A stretch of 64,000 nucleotides of DNA from CAWUEX02 sp038148375 (GTDB lineage Bacteria > Pseudomonadota > Alphaproteobacteria > Rhodospirillales > Rhodospirillaceae). Below, piece by piece: positions 16,424-25,290 of this stretch; within the stretch, counting starts at the first letter, position 1, and each line of letters opens with the position of its first letter. Location: assembly GCA_038148375.1 (NCBI GenBank), contig JAYQVH010000002.1, forward strand, positions 275,400 to 339,399, read 5' to 3'. Below the pieces are notes generated by a model. It saw only the letters and a program-made list of their open reading frames with translations, did no database searches and was not told the DNA's origin. A program made the position numbers and the translations under genes.

Positions 16424-17854
16424 ATGAAAGGGTTCGGTTCCGTCTTCACCCAGGAATGGGTCATCCTTAAACACAATCCGGCATGGTGGCTGAGTCTTGG
16501 CCTGCTGCTCGTGCTTACGGTTCTGGCCGCCCTCAATGGCGCAGCACGGACCGAACAGCTCGCCGGCATGGGCGGCGGTCTCAATCAGGAAGAAATGGTC
16601 ACCCAGAACGCGCTCAGGGCATCCGTTGAACGCTGGGAAGCCGATCCGTCCGGCGCGCCGCCTCCGGCGGCGAGTCCCGGCGCCCTCGGCATGTCTGTGT
16701 TAAGTCACTATGCGGTGCTGCCGCCGACGCCGCTGGCCGCATTGTCGATCGGCCAGACCGATGTTCAGCCGACGTATTACAAAGTCACCGCGCATCCGGC
16801 GCTGACCTTTCTGAACGCAACGGAAATCCAAAACCCGCTCAACGTTCTTGCGGGTAGTTTTGACGTCGCCTTCGTTATCGTCTTTCTGCTGCCGATTTTT
16901 ATCGTCGCGCTGACTTTTGATCTGATGTCGAAGGAAAAGGAACGCGGCACCTTGAGTTTGGTCGCGGCGCACGGTGTCTCAAAGACAGCGTTCATTCTTG
17001 CCAAGGGTATCGCGCGCGCCCTGCTTATTTTTGTTCTGCTCCTGATTGTCGGTCTGGCTGCGGTCGCGATGACCGAGCCAAACCTGGGCGATGGCGCCAT
17101 GTGGGCGCGCTTTGCAGTGTGGTTCCTGACTGTGTCGCTATACGCCTTTTTCTGGTTTGCACTGTCGTTATTCGTCAACGCCCTGAACCGGCCATCGGTA
17201 ACCAACGGCATTATTCTGGCCAACCTTTGGCTCGTGTTTGTCGTCGTCATTCCGGCGCTGGTGAATATCGCCGCGACGACGCTGTATCCGGCGCCGTCAC
17301 GCGTCGAGCTGACCACCGAGATGCGAGAAGCGACGGAAATCGCAGACCAGGAAGCTGCGGAGTCTCGCGAGGCGTTTTTCTTCGATCATCCGGAGATGGC
17401 GGGTGAGAATGCCAATGCGGATGAGTTCTATCTCCAGGTGCTGGCAACCGACTCCGCGGTCGAACGCGCCGTTGAGCCGTTGATGGCTGAGTTCGGTTCT
17501 CAGGCTCAGCGCCGCCAGGGCGTTGTCGATCTCTTGCAATATGTGTCGCCCGCGATCATGACCCAGAACGCGCTCAACGCGATTTCTGGTACCGGTTCAG
17601 AACGGTTCGCGGACTTCACCGACCAGGTGCTGGCCTTCCATGAGAACTGGCGCGGCTTTTTCACCAACCGCATCGTCAAAGGGACGCGGATGTCTGCGGC
17701 CGAATTCGACGACATTCCCGTGTTCGAGTATTCCGGATGGACGGTTTCGGACGTTCTCGGTGGCGCTGGGGGACCAATCGCTGGTTTAGGCCTGTTCGTT
17801 CTGGTTCTCGCCGTGTGGTCGACCAGGCGCTACGCGGTCTATCCCGTCGTCTAA
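16424..17854 (+). CDS. ABC-2 type permease (DUF3526-like), second of pair
   Basis: 476 residues from ATG 16424, which follows the first permease stop by ten bases; an in-frame start at 16367 would overlap that gene. The build is the same as its neighbour: helix near 22-40, soluble segment, helices between about 150 and 300 with MSKEKERGTLSLV as the ATPase-contact motif, a soluble region about 305-445, and a last helix near 452-470. The two proteins probably pair as a heterodimer. It lacks an adjacent ATPase gene. The DUF1838 gene starts two bases after its stop, so the two are probably cotranscribed. Confidence 0.82.
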   Translation: MKGFGSVFTQEWVILKHNPAWWLSLGLLLVLTVLAALNGAARTEQLAGMGGGLNQEEMVTQNALRASVERWEADPSGAPPPAASPGALGMSVLSHYAVLPPTPLAALSIGQTDVQPTYYKVTAHPALTFLNATEIQNPLNVLAGSFDVAFVIVFLLPIFIVALTFDLMSKEKERGTLSLVAAHGVSKTAFILAKGIARALLIFVLLLIVGLAAVAMTEPNLGDGAMWARFAVWFLTVSLYAFFWFALSLFVNALNRPSVTNGIILANLWLVFVVVIPALVNIAATTLYPAPSRVELTTEMREATEIADQEAAESREAFFFDHPEMAGENANADEFYLQVLATDSAVERAVEPLMAEFGSQAQRRQGVVDLLQYVSPAIMTQNALNAISGTGSERFADFTDQVLAFHENWRGFFTNRIVKGTRMSAAEFDDIPVFEYSGWTVSDVLGGAGGPIAGLGLFVLVLAVWSTRRYAVYPVV

Positions 17855-17856
17855 CA

Positions 17857-18750
17857 ATGATCTCGCGCCGCCGCACGTTTGCTCTTAGCGCCGCGGCAGG
17901 ACTTGCTCAGTTTGCATCTGCACACGCGCGCCCGCTCGATCTCTCCGACCCTCAAGACAGTCTCTATGCCGTGGCCAAGTTGCGCGGCGACGTTTCAGGA
18001 ACGCCGGCGCTGTTGTGGTACACAGGCACCGGGTTCGCGGTGGTGCCCGGCGAGGTGCCCCATCCGCTTTACCGCGTCCAGGGTCTGATCCGGTCAGCCT
18101 GGGTGCCTCAGCCGGACGGCAGCTTCCTGTATGAAACCTTCGATCTCGGATTCTACGGCGACAAAGACACCGGCGCGTATTTGGAAACCTTCGTCAATCC
18201 GCTCAACGGTAAAACCTGCGCACCGGTCCATGTCCACGACGGTCCGCAGCGCTCGGTGTATTCCGTTTATGGATCGCATCCCGTCGGCGCGCCGCCCGAT
18301 ACATCGAAAACGCTTGCGATCGATTGGCAGCGCTCCGGCGACGAGATCTGGTTCGAGAACAGTTTCGGGTTCGCGTTTCCGAGCCCGTTGCGGCCCGAGG
18401 ACTGGCCCGAAGCGTCTCCCGGTGAGACCGTCACGTTCCGGTTTCACACGTCCTTCAGGGGCAGAATGTCGGAACTGGAAGACGACAGCACCACCGCCGC
18501 CCCGCTGACTGCCGTGTATCTGGGCATCGGTCCATGGCCGCCTTGGTTGTTGATGGAACAGGCGCCGGGGTATCAGGTGCTGCAATACCAGGCGCGAAAG
18601 CTCGTGTCCGAAGATGAGATTCCCGTAGCGATGCAGGAGTACATCGCCCGTACCGAACCGGCGTACCTGACAGCCGAAGAACCGTGGTCCGAATCGCTGA
18701 GTTCCTGGGAGCGTTACGAACGCACGCGTCAGCCCCAGCCGAGGCGTTAA
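17857..18750 (+). CDS. Tat-exported DUF1838 family protein
   Basis: 297 residues from ATG 17857, two bases after the permease stop. The N-terminus MISRRRTFALSAAAG is a twin-arginine signal with cleavage near residue 24 (AHA). The mature protein matches the DUF1838 pattern: LDLSDPQDSLYAVAKLRGD, TFVNPLNGKTC and the WPPWLLM block. The function of this family is not known; it is periplasmic by its signal. Its TAA stop shares bases with the stop of the opposite-strand serine hydrolase (TTAA at 18747-18750). Confidence 0.78.
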   Translation: MISRRRTFALSAAAGLAQFASAHARPLDLSDPQDSLYAVAKLRGDVSGTPALLWYTGTGFAVVPGEVPHPLYRVQGLIRSAWVPQPDGSFLYETFDLGFYGDKDTGAYLETFVNPLNGKTCAPVHVHDGPQRSVYSVYGSHPVGAPPDTSKTLAIDWQRSGDEIWFENSFGFAFPSPLRPEDWPEASPGETVTFRFHTSFRGRMSELEDDSTTAAPLTAVYLGIGPWPPWLLMEQAPGYQVLQYQARKLVSEDEIPVAMQEYIARTEPAYLTAEEPWSESLSSWERYERTRQPQPRR

Positions 18751-19943
18751 GGCGCGGTATCGGGGTGTAGCGCGCGGACAATAATATTTGGAATGGCCGA
18801 TTCCACCCACTCCGGCGCCCATTCCGTCGTGCCGCGCACGATCACGAGATCGTCGGCGGCCGAAATCCAAACACGCTGGCCGCCGTAGCCGAGGAAGGTG
18901 ACCATATCGTCGCTGACAAAGCCTTCCGGCGCGCGCAGGCCGAGGGCCTTCGGCGGCGTGAAGTCTCCCGGCAGAATGAAGCCGCTGCCCAGCCACACCA
19001 AATAGCCGTAATGGTCGGCCAACGGTGACGGCACCGTCATCTCGCGGATCCAGTCCGCCGAAACGATCTGCGTGCCGCTCCAGGTTCCCTTGTTCAAAAC
19101 CAGTTGCCCCAGTTTCGCCCAGTCATAGGGGCGGGAGAAAATGCAGCAGGACTTCATTACCGCGCCGCCGGGGCGGTCAAGGAACATCGTGGCGTCGGCC
19201 AGCCCAAGCGGACGCCATAATTTTTCCGACAGATAATCGGCATAGCGCCGGCCGGTTGCACGTTCGATGACAATGCCAAGCAAGTTGGTCTCTTCGTTGT
19301 TGTAATCGAACGTCGTACCCGGCGGATCGACCTGCTCGAGGTCGAAGATCATGCCATTGAAGTCCTCGCCGAAATTGTAGCGGGAGCCCCGGTCTAGAAA
19401 TGACACTTCATACGATGTGGCGATCTGCTCCAGGCCGGCTGCCATCCATAAGGCGTCCTGCACTGTTGCTTCGCCGCGCGGATCGTCGCGCCACTCGCCG
19501 ATGTATTTGCCGATTGGGTCGGCCACCGACTCAATGGCGCCGTCGGCTATGGCGATACCCATCAACATGGCCAGGACGCTCTTGGACATCGATTGCGGGT
19601 TGAAAATCGTGCCGCGCTCGGCGCCGTTCCAATAGTGTTCGGTTTGGATGACGCCTTTGTGGACGATGATCAAGGACTGGGACTTTTGTCCCTCGGCATA
19701 GGCGGCTGCCTGATCCAAAGCATGTTGGGCAATGGTGCGCTCGCCGGCGGCCGCGACAGGCAGATCGTCCGTCTTGTTGCCGGGAACCGGCTCGAGCGGG
19801 TCATACCAACTTAACGGCAAGGTGAGGGGGTCGCCCTCGAATGCGATATACCGCATCAGGTACGTTCGTTCGCTGACCGCAACGAGGGCGAACAAACCCA
19901 ACAGTACGGCACAGGCGAGCCAAATCGGGCGTTGCCTAAACAT
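18747..19943 (-). CDS. membrane-anchored serine hydrolase (class C beta-lactamase/esterase family)
   Basis: 398 residues from ATG 19943; a GTG six codons upstream (19961) is possible. An N-terminal helix (7-24) anchors the protein to the inner membrane with the enzyme outside. The penicillin-binding fold is shown by S118-M-S-K121 (the SxxK nucleophile motif) and FDYNNEETNLLG (the YxN motif). FLGYGGQRVWI near the C-terminus takes the place of the KTG box. The family includes esterases, D-aminopeptidases and beta-lactamase relatives; nothing points to antibiotic resistance. It stands alone, convergent with the DUF1838 gene. Confidence 0.85.
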   Translation of the reverse strand: MFRQRPIWLACAVLLGLFALVAVSERTYLMRYIAFEGDPLTLPLSWYDPLEPVPGNKTDDLPVAAAGERTIAQHALDQAAAYAEGQKSQSLIIVHKGVIQTEHYWNGAERGTIFNPQSMSKSVLAMLMGIAIADGAIESVADPIGKYIGEWRDDPRGEATVQDALWMAAGLEQIATSYEVSFLDRGSRYNFGEDFNGMIFDLEQVDPPGTTFDYNNEETNLLGIVIERATGRRYADYLSEKLWRPLGLADATMFLDRPGGAVMKSCCIFSRPYDWAKLGQLVLNKGTWSGTQIVSADWIREMTVPSPLADHYGYLVWLGSGFILPGDFTPPKALGLRAPEGFVSDDMVTFLGYGGQRVWISAADDLVIVRGTTEWAPEWVESAIPNIIVRALHPDTAP

Positions 19944-20000
19944 GTACGCAATATCGCCCACGCACTGTGAACCGACAACACCCCCCGAATGTAGCGCCGC

Positions 20001-21914
20001 TCAATTACCCTCGAAGATGTCTGTTGAGTAGCCAAAATGGGTGAGAAACGGCCGTAATGTAACAAGATGCGGCGCCAGATGAACGGCGTACTTTTCCCAG
20101 CGTGCCAGCGCCGATCTGTACAGCGGTTGGGTGACCTGGGCCGAACTGGCCGTCCGCACATGTCTGTTTTGAGCATGCTCGTGAAATGCGCTGACCCGCT
20201 CGTCCCAGGCGACTCCAATGAAATCCAGCAGGTTTTTGATCTGCGAGTCGAAATCCTCGACGACGTCTTCGTAGCGAATGTAATGGACCGGTAATTTTAA
20301 TTTGGTTTCGGCTTCCTGCCAGAATTCCATCACCTGCGCGTAAAGTTCTACTGCGCCCTTTAAGGTCGTGAAATTGGCCATGGCCATGTTCATGGTAAAT
20401 CGCTGCATGAAGGAGCTCAGCACCACGTCGCAGGGATGGCGCAGCGCAAAGACGATTTTTGCGTCCGGGAACAGCAATTTTATGATCCGCGCTTGGGTTG
20501 CCCCGAGCGGCAGTTTGTCGACAAGCAGCCCGCCATCATATTCGGGCATGAACGCTTTGACGCGCTCGAAATAGAATTTCTGCGCGACAGCGCGTTGTTC
20601 AGTGTCCAGGGTTGTGAAGGGCGCGCCGGCGTTGACCTCTAACGCTGTCAGGCGCTGATGCACATCGTCCAGGGGCGGCCGTTCGTCCATGACGGATACG
20701 TCCGGATGACTATCCAGAACTTGGTCCAATAGTGTGGTACCGGAGCGGGGAAAGCCGATCAGGAACACAGGCGCCTTGCCGGTTGGGGTAGCCGCGGTGT
20801 CTGTCGGCGGTGCCGTGCCAAGGATGTCGTATTCCCGTGCGATTTGGTCGCGGTATTTTTCCGGCGCAGCACACTGACCCGCCGGACTTTCGAGGCGTGG
20901 CTGATTGGCTTTGGTGTAACTGTCAAAGGCCGCATCGAAGTGCCCCAGCCTATCCTGCAGATACGCACGCTCGAACAGTAGAGATTCGCGCTCCTGGCGG
21001 GTCGTTGTACCCGTCAGCATTCGTTCGACCTCCACCAGCGCGGCGTCCGCGTCGCCGCCGCGCCGAATCAGTATCGCTTTGACCTTCTGTGCCTGGCGAT
21101 TGGCGGGATCGGCAGCGAGCGCTTCATCCGCCATGCGCCTGGCCTCGTCGAGACGGTTATTTTGTTCGTACATGTCGGCGAGCGCGGCTGCCGTTGCCGC
21201 ATCCTGAGGGTCGAGGTCCAAGGCGCGCTTGAACATCGTTTCAGCCTGTTCGACCTGAAAAAGTTCACGCAACGTGATGGCGATGTAGCGCAGGGTCTTG
21301 GGGTCGTCGGGCGACAGGTCAAGGGCCCGCTGGTATGCCTCAAGCGCCGCTTCGTGTTTGCCCGTGTCCGCTTTGACAACGGCCAGATTGAGCCAGGCAT
21401 CGGCCCAGTCGCCGCGCAGCCTGACTGCGGTTTCAAAGGCGGCGATGGCGGCATCGTAATCCGCATTTGCATACGATGCATTGCCGCACCAGAACCAAAC
21501 GTCAGCACCGTTCGGATCGAGGTCGGTGGCTTTCGTCAGTGCGTCAACCGCATCGGCGTGCCGGCCTAATTGGTTTAACGTGATGCCGCGCAGGTGATGT
21601 CCGGACGCAGCATTTGGGGCCAGACGCACGGCTTCATCGTAGGCGGCCAGGGCGGCACCGGCATTTCCGGCCGCTTCCAATGCGCCGCCGTAAATTTCCC
21701 ATAGCCCGGACTGTCCGGGTGTTTCGCTCAGCGCTGCTTTGAGCGCCGGCACAGCGGCGGCGGTGTCGCCCATCTGTAGGGCCGCCAGCCCGAGAATTTG
21801 CTGCGCGCCCGGTGTTCTGGGATTTGCCGCGATCGCCGATTCCGCCAGTGCGCGCGCCGCGCGTGGGTCGCCCTGGCGCAACAGGGCGAGGGCGGCGTTG
21901 GCGTCGAAAGGCAC
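20001..21914 (-). CDS. TPR-repeat sulfotransferase
   Basis: 637 residues from a GTG start at 21914. The N-terminal half is a run of about nine tetratricopeptide repeats (for example WEIYGGALEAAGNAGAALAAYDEAVRLAP in shortened form: GNAGAALAAYDEA). The C-terminal 250 residues are a sulfotransferase: FLIGFPRSGTTLLDQ is the 5'-phosphosulfate loop that binds PAPS, and FALRHPCDVVLSSF is the 3'-phosphate region. Such enzymes move sulfate from PAPS to a protein, sugar or lipid. The TPR part probably selects a protein partner. It follows the kef pseudogene, 15 bases away, on the same strand. Confidence 0.88.
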   Translation of the reverse strand: MPFDANAALALLRQGDPRAARALAESAIAANPRTPGAQQILGLAALQMGDTAAAVPALKAALSETPGQSGLWEIYGGALEAAGNAGAALAAYDEAVRLAPNAASGHHLRGITLNQLGRHADAVDALTKATDLDPNGADVWFWCGNASYANADYDAAIAAFETAVRLRGDWADAWLNLAVVKADTGKHEAALEAYQRALDLSPDDPKTLRYIAITLRELFQVEQAETMFKRALDLDPQDAATAAALADMYEQNNRLDEARRMADEALAADPANRQAQKVKAILIRRGGDADAALVEVERMLTGTTTRQERESLLFERAYLQDRLGHFDAAFDSYTKANQPRLESPAGQCAAPEKYRDQIAREYDILGTAPPTDTAATPTGKAPVFLIGFPRSGTTLLDQVLDSHPDVSVMDERPPLDDVHQRLTALEVNAGAPFTTLDTEQRAVAQKFYFERVKAFMPEYDGGLLVDKLPLGATQARIIKLLFPDAKIVFALRHPCDVVLSSFMQRFTMNMAMANFTTLKGAVELYAQVMEFWQEAETKLKLPVHYIRYEDVVEDFDSQIKNLLDFIGVAWDERVSAFHEHAQNRHVRTASSAQVTQPLYRSALARWEKYAVHLAPHLVTLRPFLTHFGYSTDIFEGN

Positions 21915-21929
21915 GGTCTGCGTCCGGCC

Positions 21930-23732
21930 CTATTCGGCCGCGCGCTGGTCCGGCGCCGCTTCTTCTGCGATTTCCGCATCGCGCCGGAACATTTCTTCCA
22001 GTTCCTTGGCCGATTCCTTGGCCAGGTCCTGCATTTTTTGTTCGTCGTTGTGATGGGTGTAGTGCTCGAACAGCCGCATGCGGTCGTGCTCGCCGAACTG
22101 ATCGACGATGGCGTCTGCTTGACTCCGTGTATCGCCGAGTCCGACGAGCAGGTCGCGCGTCAGTTCCAGAGAAGAACAGAACGTTTCCCGCCAGATGATG
22201 ATGATGCCGAGGTCCATCAAGCGGTAGGCGTGCTGGCGGTTGCGGGCGCGGGCGTAGATCTCCAAACGCGGAAAGTGTTTGCGCACCAGTTCCGCGGTTG
22301 CCAACGAGGCCTCGACATCATCGATCGCCAGGACGAAGGCGCGGGCCTCATGTGCTTTCGCTGCGCGCAGCAGATCGAGCCGCGATGCATCGCCATAATA
22401 GATTTTGTTGCCGTACTTCTTCACGAAGTCGACCTGGGCGGCACTGATATCGAGTGCCGTGAACGGTATCCGGCGAGCCGCCAGAATGCGTCCGACGATT
22501 TGTCCGAAGCGGCCGAAGCCGGCGATGATGACATGGCCTTCGTCTTCCGGCGGCGTTTCGAACTGGGGGTCCGGTGTCTTGATGACCTTTTTGGTCACCG
22601 CGTCGTTGCCAAGTCCGATCAAGGGAGTCAGCGCCATCGACAGACTCACCACGACGATCAGGAAATCCGACGTTTGCTGCGGCAATACGCCGGCGGCAAC
22701 AGCGGTGGTGAAAATCACAAAGGCGAATTCCCCGCCTTGGGGCAGCACGCAGGCCATATCCTTGGCCGACAGCATGCTCAGTTTCCACATTCGCCCCAAG
22801 GCGTACAGCACAAGGCCTTTGACAACGAGCAGCAGCGCTGTGGCGCCAATGACCGCGCCGGTGGCTGAGGCGACCAGGTCCAGGTTCACGCTCATGCCGA
22901 CGGAAATAAAGAACAGACCGAGCAGCAGACCCTTGAACGGTTCGATATCCGCCTCAAGCTCGTGGCGGTATTCGGAGTCCGCCAGCAGCAGACCGGCCAT
23001 GAACGCACCCAGAGCCATGGACACGCCAACCGCATACATCAACAGCGCCGTGCCGATGACGATCAGCAGGCCGGTCGCGGTGAACAATTCGCGGATTTCC
23101 GTCGCGGCCACCAGCCGCAACACCGGGCACAACAAATAGTGGCCACCGATGATCACCGCCGCGATGACGCCGCCGACTTCCAGCAAGGCCAGCCATACCG
23201 GCGCTCCTCCGGCGACCGCGTCCTGTACGGCGAGTATGGGGATCACCGCCAGGATCGGGATCACCGCGAGGTCCAGGAACAACAGGATTGCGAAGGCGGA
23301 GCGGCCGTGTTACGTGGCGAGCTGCTGTTTCTCCGCCAGCATCTGCAGCACGAAGGCGGTCGACGAAAGCGCCAGGCCGAGGCCAATCACCACGGCAGGG
23401 CCGAAGCCGGTGCCCGCGGCAAAGGCCATGGCGCCGATCACCAGCGCGCTCACGACGACCTGCGCGCCACCAAGGCCGAACACCGCGTTGCGCATCACCC
23501 ACAAGCGGCTCGAGTGCAATTCCAGGCCGATGACGAACAGCAGCAGGACAACGCCGAATTCGGCGAAGTGTAGGACTTCTTCCGCGTCGGGAATGAGGCC
23601 CAAGGCATAAGGGCCGATGACCACGCCAGCGGCCAGGTAGCCGAGGATGGCGCCCAGGCCGAGGCGGCGCGATAACGGCACGACCAGGACGGGGGCAGCT
23701 AGAAAAATCGCGGCTTCGGCTAGAAAATCCAT
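21930..23732 (-). pseudogene. KefB/KefC-type K+/H+ antiporter broken by an in-frame TAA
   Basis: The full frame of 601 codons (600 is the family norm) is read from ATG 23732 to 21930 and is interrupted once, by TAA at codon 141 (23312-23310). The first part (140 residues) carries the first membrane helices of the CPA2 exchanger and ends AEKQQLAT. The second part resumes in the same frame with HGRSAFAILLFLDLAVIP and continues through the remaining helices to a TrkA-N/RCK domain (HVIIAGFGRFGQIVGRI). The family usually has a residue such as Gln at this place, and CAA to TAA is a single transition. A TTG at 23282 could restart the second half. It may be a true mutation, a sequencing error or readthrough. 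Confidence 0.85.
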
Positions 23733-23807
23733 GGTACCCCGGCGGTCAGACCCGGACAGGACTATGCTGTCCGGCGTCGCCGTGCAAGGGCAATCGGGGG
23801 AGAAGGG

Positions 23808-24542
23808 CTACTGGAAGTCGGTCTTTGGCGCCGCGTCCGCCGCGGTCTCAGTTGACCGTGCGGGTGGCCTGCCGTCTTCGCCATCCCGGGCCTCAAACGC
23901 GTCCAGCCGGGCGCGCAGGGTTTCGATCTCCGACATAAGGCCTTCTATGACCTTTGCGGTCGGATCCGGCACCGCGTCGCGGGTGACGCCATAGGGCTCG
24001 AACACGTCTGCTTCTGCTTCGCCGCGCGGTTTCAGCACGCGCGCGGGAATGCCAACGGCGATGGCGTTTTCGGGCACGTCCTTGGTCACCACTGCATTGG
24101 CGCCGACGCGGGCGCAGCGGTGAACGGTGATCGGCCCCAGCACTTGCGCACCGGCGCCGATGACGGCGCGGTCCAGGACGGTCGGGTGGCGCTTGCCCAC
24201 TTTGCCGTCGTCCGGAGACAGGCCGCCGAGGGTGACGCCGTGATAGAGCGTCACATCGTTGCCGATCTCCGCGGTTTCACCGATGACGACGCCGACGCCG
24301 TGGTCGATGAACAGGCGCTCGCCGATGCGCGCGCCGGGATGAATCTCGATGCCGCTGAGAACGCGGCTGATTTCCGACACCAGGCGCCCGAGGAAATACA
24401 GCCCGTGCCGCCACAGGAAATTGGCCAGCCGGTGAAAGGCCATGGCGCGCACGCCCGGGTACAACAGCGCGATCTGAATCAGAGACCGGGCCGCCGGGTC
24501 GCGCTTTTGAATCGAGCGCAGGGTATCCATCAAGTCGGCCAT
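23808..24542 (-). CDS. cysE: serine O-acetyltransferase (short CysE type)
   Basis: 244 residues from ATG 24542, chosen for the AAGGA site upstream; an ATG ten codons earlier lacks one. The enzyme makes O-acetylserine from serine and acetyl-CoA, the first step of cysteine synthesis. The left-handed beta-helix hexapeptide region runs from about 70 to 165, with IDHGVGVVIGETAEIGNDVTLYHGVTLGG (key residues D and H of DHG and the YHGVTLGG block). The last 60 residues are an extra, acidic and Ala-rich helix (TLRARLDAFEARD). Divergent from the Lrp regulator, with two palindromes between. Confidence 0.92.
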   Translation of the reverse strand: MADLMDTLRSIQKRDPAARSLIQIALLYPGVRAMAFHRLANFLWRHGLYFLGRLVSEISRVLSGIEIHPGARIGERLFIDHGVGVVIGETAEIGNDVTLYHGVTLGGLSPDDGKVGKRHPTVLDRAVIGAGAQVLGPITVHRCARVGANAVVTKDVPENAIAVGIPARVLKPRGEAEADVFEPYGVTRDAVPDPTAKVIEGLMSEIETLRARLDAFEARDGEDGRPPARSTETAADAAPKTDFQ

Positions 24543-24680
24543 GCCGGTCCTTACCAATTTGCTCCCGGCCAAACGGGGTCCTCGGCCAAGCCCGGTGCGG
24601 GGAGGGGGGATTTAAGGCGTAGAGCTGCGTCCGGCAACCCCGGCAGACGGACGCACCGCGCGTATATAGAAAATAATACT

Positions 24681-24697
24681 ACAATTCTCGAGATTGT
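24681..24697. promoter_or_regulatory. palindrome in the cysE-lrp intergenic region
   Basis: ACAAT/ATTGT arms flank CTCGAG with one extra T on the left. It lies in an unusually AT-rich stretch (24661-24730) between divergent genes and may be a regulator site. Confidence 0.35.
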
Positions 24698-24705
24698 GAT
24701 TGATT

Positions 24706-24727
24706 TATAGGAAAATATTCTTCTATA
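24706..24727. promoter_or_regulatory. Lrp-like operator candidate upstream of the Lrp/AsnC gene
   Basis: TATAG-12 bases-CTATA with an AT-rich middle (AAAATATT) forms an imperfect 22-base palindrome. The TAG...CTA ends with an A/T centre resemble the general Lrp site pattern (YAG...CTR). It lies 86 bases before the Lrp-type start and could serve autoregulation and the divergent cysE. Confidence 0.45.
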
Positions 24728-24813
24728 GACGGGTCAGGTCAGCCCCCCTTCGGTCTGTGTTCGGGCCGCCGGGGCAAGGATTTTCTAAAGAACACGTTCA
24801 GGACACCGCCGTT

Positions 24814-25281
24814 ATGGACCCTATCGACCGCAAAATTCTCGGCCTCTTACAGGCCGATGCCTCGCTTTCCATCGCCGATATCGCCGCCAAGGTTGGCCTG
24901 TCGCAAACGCCGTGCTGGAAGCGCATCCAGAAGATGGAGGCCGCCGGCGTCATCAAGGGCCGGGTGGCGCTGCTCAACGGTCCCAAACTCGACCTCGGCC
25001 TGACCGTGTTCGTCCAGCTGCGCACCAATCAGCACGACGACGTCTGGCTCAACAAGTTCGCCAAGGCCGTCAGCGACATGCCAGAGGTGGTGGAAGTCTA
25101 CCGCATGGCCGGCGACATCGATTACCTGCTGCGCGTGGTGGTGCGCGACACCGCCGCCTATGACCGCTTCTACAAGACCCTCATCAAGAAGGTCCCGCTG
25201 CACGACGTGTCCTCGTCCTTCGCGATGGAAGAGATCAAATACACCACCCAGCTGCCGCTCGACCAAAGCATCGCGGCTTAG
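24814..25281 (+). CDS. Lrp/AsnC-family transcription regulator
   Basis: 155 residues from ATG 24814, the length of Lrp/AsnC proteins. The N-terminal winged helix-turn-helix (MDPIDRKILGLLQADASLSI, then IAAKVGLSQTPCWKRIQKME) is at 1-50, and the C-terminal ligand-binding RAM domain at about 65-150 has DYLLRVVVRD. Such regulators sense amino acids and form octamers. Its divergent place beside cysE, with palindromes between, suggests control of cysE or of itself. The gene is convergent with the M20 hydrolase. Confidence 0.92.
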   Translation: MDPIDRKILGLLQADASLSIADIAAKVGLSQTPCWKRIQKMEAAGVIKGRVALLNGPKLDLGLTVFVQLRTNQHDDVWLNKFAKAVSDMPEVVEVYRMAGDIDYLLRVVVRDTAAYDRFYKTLIKKVPLHDVSSSFAMEEIKYTTQLPLDQSIAA

Positions 25282-25290
25282 GCAAGCGTC

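Noticed and set aside
18747..19943. Serine hydrolase as an antibiotic-resistance beta-lactamase
   Set aside because: It has the SxxK and YxN motifs but no KTG box, and carries a membrane anchor; esterase or peptidase relatives are more likely.
23220..23282. Apparent VIPILA-VIPILA tandem duplication in the kef gene
   Set aside because: KefB/C homologues have a similar AVIPxLAxxPL stretch here, so this is normal family sequence and not a recent duplication.
23149..23610. Open frames on the plus strand opposite the kef break
   Set aside because: Arg/Ala/Thr-rich shadow frames; the minus strand carries the recognisable antiporter.
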